The position numbers were made by a program, and so were the translations under genes. The notes below the pieces were generated by a model. That model made no database searches and had not been told where the DNA came from. It saw only the letters and a program-made list of their open reading frames with translations. This document shows positions 35,757-36,945 of a DNA stretch of 36,945 bases, in pieces (positions within the stretch are counted from its first letter, which is position 1; each line of letters opens with the position of its first letter). The stretch lies in contig CAJXRQ010000028.1 of assembly GCA_913060505.1 (NCBI GenBank), forward strand, positions 1-36,945, given 5' to 3'. The DNA is from an uncultured Desulfovibrio sp. (GTDB lineage: Bacteria; Desulfobacterota; Desulfovibrionia; Desulfovibrionales; Desulfovibrionaceae).

Positions 35757-36923
35757 ATGCCCGAATCAATCGCTTCCCTAAGAAAATTCGTCGCACCGGA
35801 ATTTGTCTTCGGCAACGGAGCCCGCATGCTTGCCGGACAGTATGCCCACAATCTGGGCCTGCGAAGAGTCCTGCTGGTTTCCGATCCGCGCCTCATGAAC
35901 CAGCCGTGGCCTCACGATGTCATGCGCAGCCTGGAAGAAGCTGGTATTGAGTACAGCCTGTTTCATGACGTTGCGCCCAATCCACGGGACAATCAGGTCA
36001 TGGCCGGGGCCGAGCAATATCTTGCCCACGATTGCGACGCTCTGGTAGCCGTTGGCGGCGGCAGCCCCATGGATAGCGCCAAGGCCATGGGCATCGTGGT
36101 TACCAACGACAGAAATGTTTTGGAATTTGAAGGAGCGGACAACGTGCCCATTCCCGGACCGCCGCTTATCTGCATTCCCACCACGGCCGGTTCGGCTGCG
36201 GACGTTTCACAATTCAGCATCATCACTGACACGCAACGCAAAGTAAAAATAGCCATTGTCAGCAAGGCCATGATCCCGGACGTTTCGCTGGTGGACCCCG
36301 AAACCACAACAACCATGAGTAGAGACCTCACGGCTCACACCGGACTGGATGCCCTGACACACGCAGTGGAAGCCTATGTTTCCAACGCCAGTTCCCCCTT
36401 CACGGACCTGCATGCGCTGGAGGCGGTCCGGCTCGTATCCAGACACCTGATCCGGGCCATTGAATCACCGGACGATCTTCAGGCAAAAGCGGGTATGTCA
36501 TTGGCCAGCACACTCGCCGGGATGGCTTTTTCCAACGCCATCCTCGGGGCCGTTCACGCGCTGGCCCACAGTCTTGGCGGCTATCTCGATCTGCCCCATG
36601 GCCAATGCAATGCCTTGCTGCTCGACCATGTCATGGCCTATAATTTTGACAAGACAGCGGAAAAGTATTTCACGATAGCGGAATGTTTGGGCGTTCAAAT
36701 GAATGACGGAATGTCATACGAAGAGCGCAAAAACGCAACGCTGCAAGGTGTGGCCAAACTCAAACACGCGGCCGGGGTTTCACAGGGACTTTCCGAGCTT
36801 GGCGTTTCTCCCCAGGACTTTTCCTTGCTGGCAGAACACGCCATGCTCGACCCCTGTATGCTCACCAACCCGAAGGACATGCACGCGGAAGACATCCTGA
36901 AAATACTTGAGGCAGCACAATAA
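35757..36923 (+). CDS. Iron-containing alcohol dehydrogenase (type III)
   Basis: A 388-residue NAD(P)-dependent enzyme. The nucleotide site reads VAVGGGSPMDSAKA (98-110). The metal ligands expected are Asp198 and His202 in GLDALTHAVEAYVS, His267 in AVHALAHSLGG, and His281 in LPHGQCNA. The common T-T-A-G-T-G-S-E stretch is T-T-A-G-S-A-A-D here. Such enzymes interconvert primary alcohols and aldehydes; ethanol oxidation is common in sulfate reducers, but the substrate cannot be read from sequence. AAGGAG lies six bases before the ATG. It follows the hybrid kinase by 64 bases without a terminator, so co-transcription is possible. Confidence 0.92.
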   Translation: MPESIASLRKFVAPEFVFGNGARMLAGQYAHNLGLRRVLLVSDPRLMNQPWPHDVMRSLEEAGIEYSLFHDVAPNPRDNQVMAGAEQYLAHDCDALVAVGGGSPMDSAKAMGIVVTNDRNVLEFEGADNVPIPGPPLICIPTTAGSAADVSQFSIITDTQRKVKIAIVSKAMIPDVSLVDPETTTTMSRDLTAHTGLDALTHAVEAYVSNASSPFTDLHALEAVRLVSRHLIRAIESPDDLQAKAGMSLASTLAGMAFSNAILGAVHALAHSLGGYLDLPHGQCNALLLDHVMAYNFDKTAEKYFTIAECLGVQMNDGMSYEERKNATLQGVAKLKHAAGVSQGLSELGVSPQDFSLLAEHAMLDPCMLTNPKDMHAEDILKILEAAQ

Positions 36924-36945
36924 CGTGGGGGATAAAACGGATACC

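Overview
The window looks like chromosomal DNA of a sulfate-reducing deltaproteobacterium of the Desulfovibrionaceae (Desulfovibrio/Pseudodesulfovibrio type). This is inferred from a class I hybrid-cluster protein with a C-x2-C-x8-C-x5-C start, a periplasmic-binding-domain hybrid histidine kinase, an argS-SPOR pair, ptb-buk, and the style of the hisS, glnD and murI proteins. No database search was possible. The gene order is dense and mostly housekeeping. I see no insertion sequence, prophage, CRISPR array, tRNA or rRNA.

Left part (1-6069). The 5' end of hisS (minus strand) is followed by about 780 bases without a convincing gene, filled with inverted repeats. A minus-strand run then reads NmrA-like protein, HD-GYP phosphodiesterase, small cupin, AraC regulator. 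Diverging from it is a plus-strand NAD-salvage pair, pnuC and a NadR-type ribosylnicotinamide kinase. A secreted SGNH-like protein of unknown role converges on that pair.

Nitrogen region (6150-11579, minus strand). amtB, glnB, glnD and an L-asparaginase lie in that order. A sigma-54 promoter with exact -24/-12 spacing sits just upstream of amtB, with three ACAAATTT(T/G) repeats behind it. Ammonium uptake, PII signalling, PII modification and ammonium release from asparagine are thus grouped.

Envelope and cofactor region (11827-20530). A plus-strand operon has a GT4 glycosyltransferase, a histidine phosphatase and a MurG-like glycosyltransferase. It converges, through a bidirectional terminator, on lemA and two TPM-domain genes. 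Next come a possible 78-residue membrane protein, murI, a divergent queuosine-precursor transporter (yhhQ) with a strong hairpin against its ribosome binding site, a family 9 (heptosyl) glycosyltransferase and a DUF4079 membrane protein.

Signalling, energy and translation region (20590-36923). A CheR-HDOD pair diverges from a cytosolic GAF-PAS hybrid kinase. Then come ilvN-ptb-buk (minus), argS and a SPOR protein (plus) and hcp (minus). hcp diverges from a 1181-residue periplasm-sensing hybrid kinase, which is followed by an iron-containing alcohol dehydrogenase. The hcp/kinase spacer carries an FNR/CRP-type dyad and a 13-bp direct repeat.

I did not find a clearly new multigene system. The best leads are regulatory: the amtB control region, the yhhQ leader hairpin, the glnB-glnD spacer hairpin and the hcp/kinase spacer. 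Two protein oddities also stand out: an HPt-like tail that has lost its histidine, and a secreted protein with a hydrophobic C-terminal tail.
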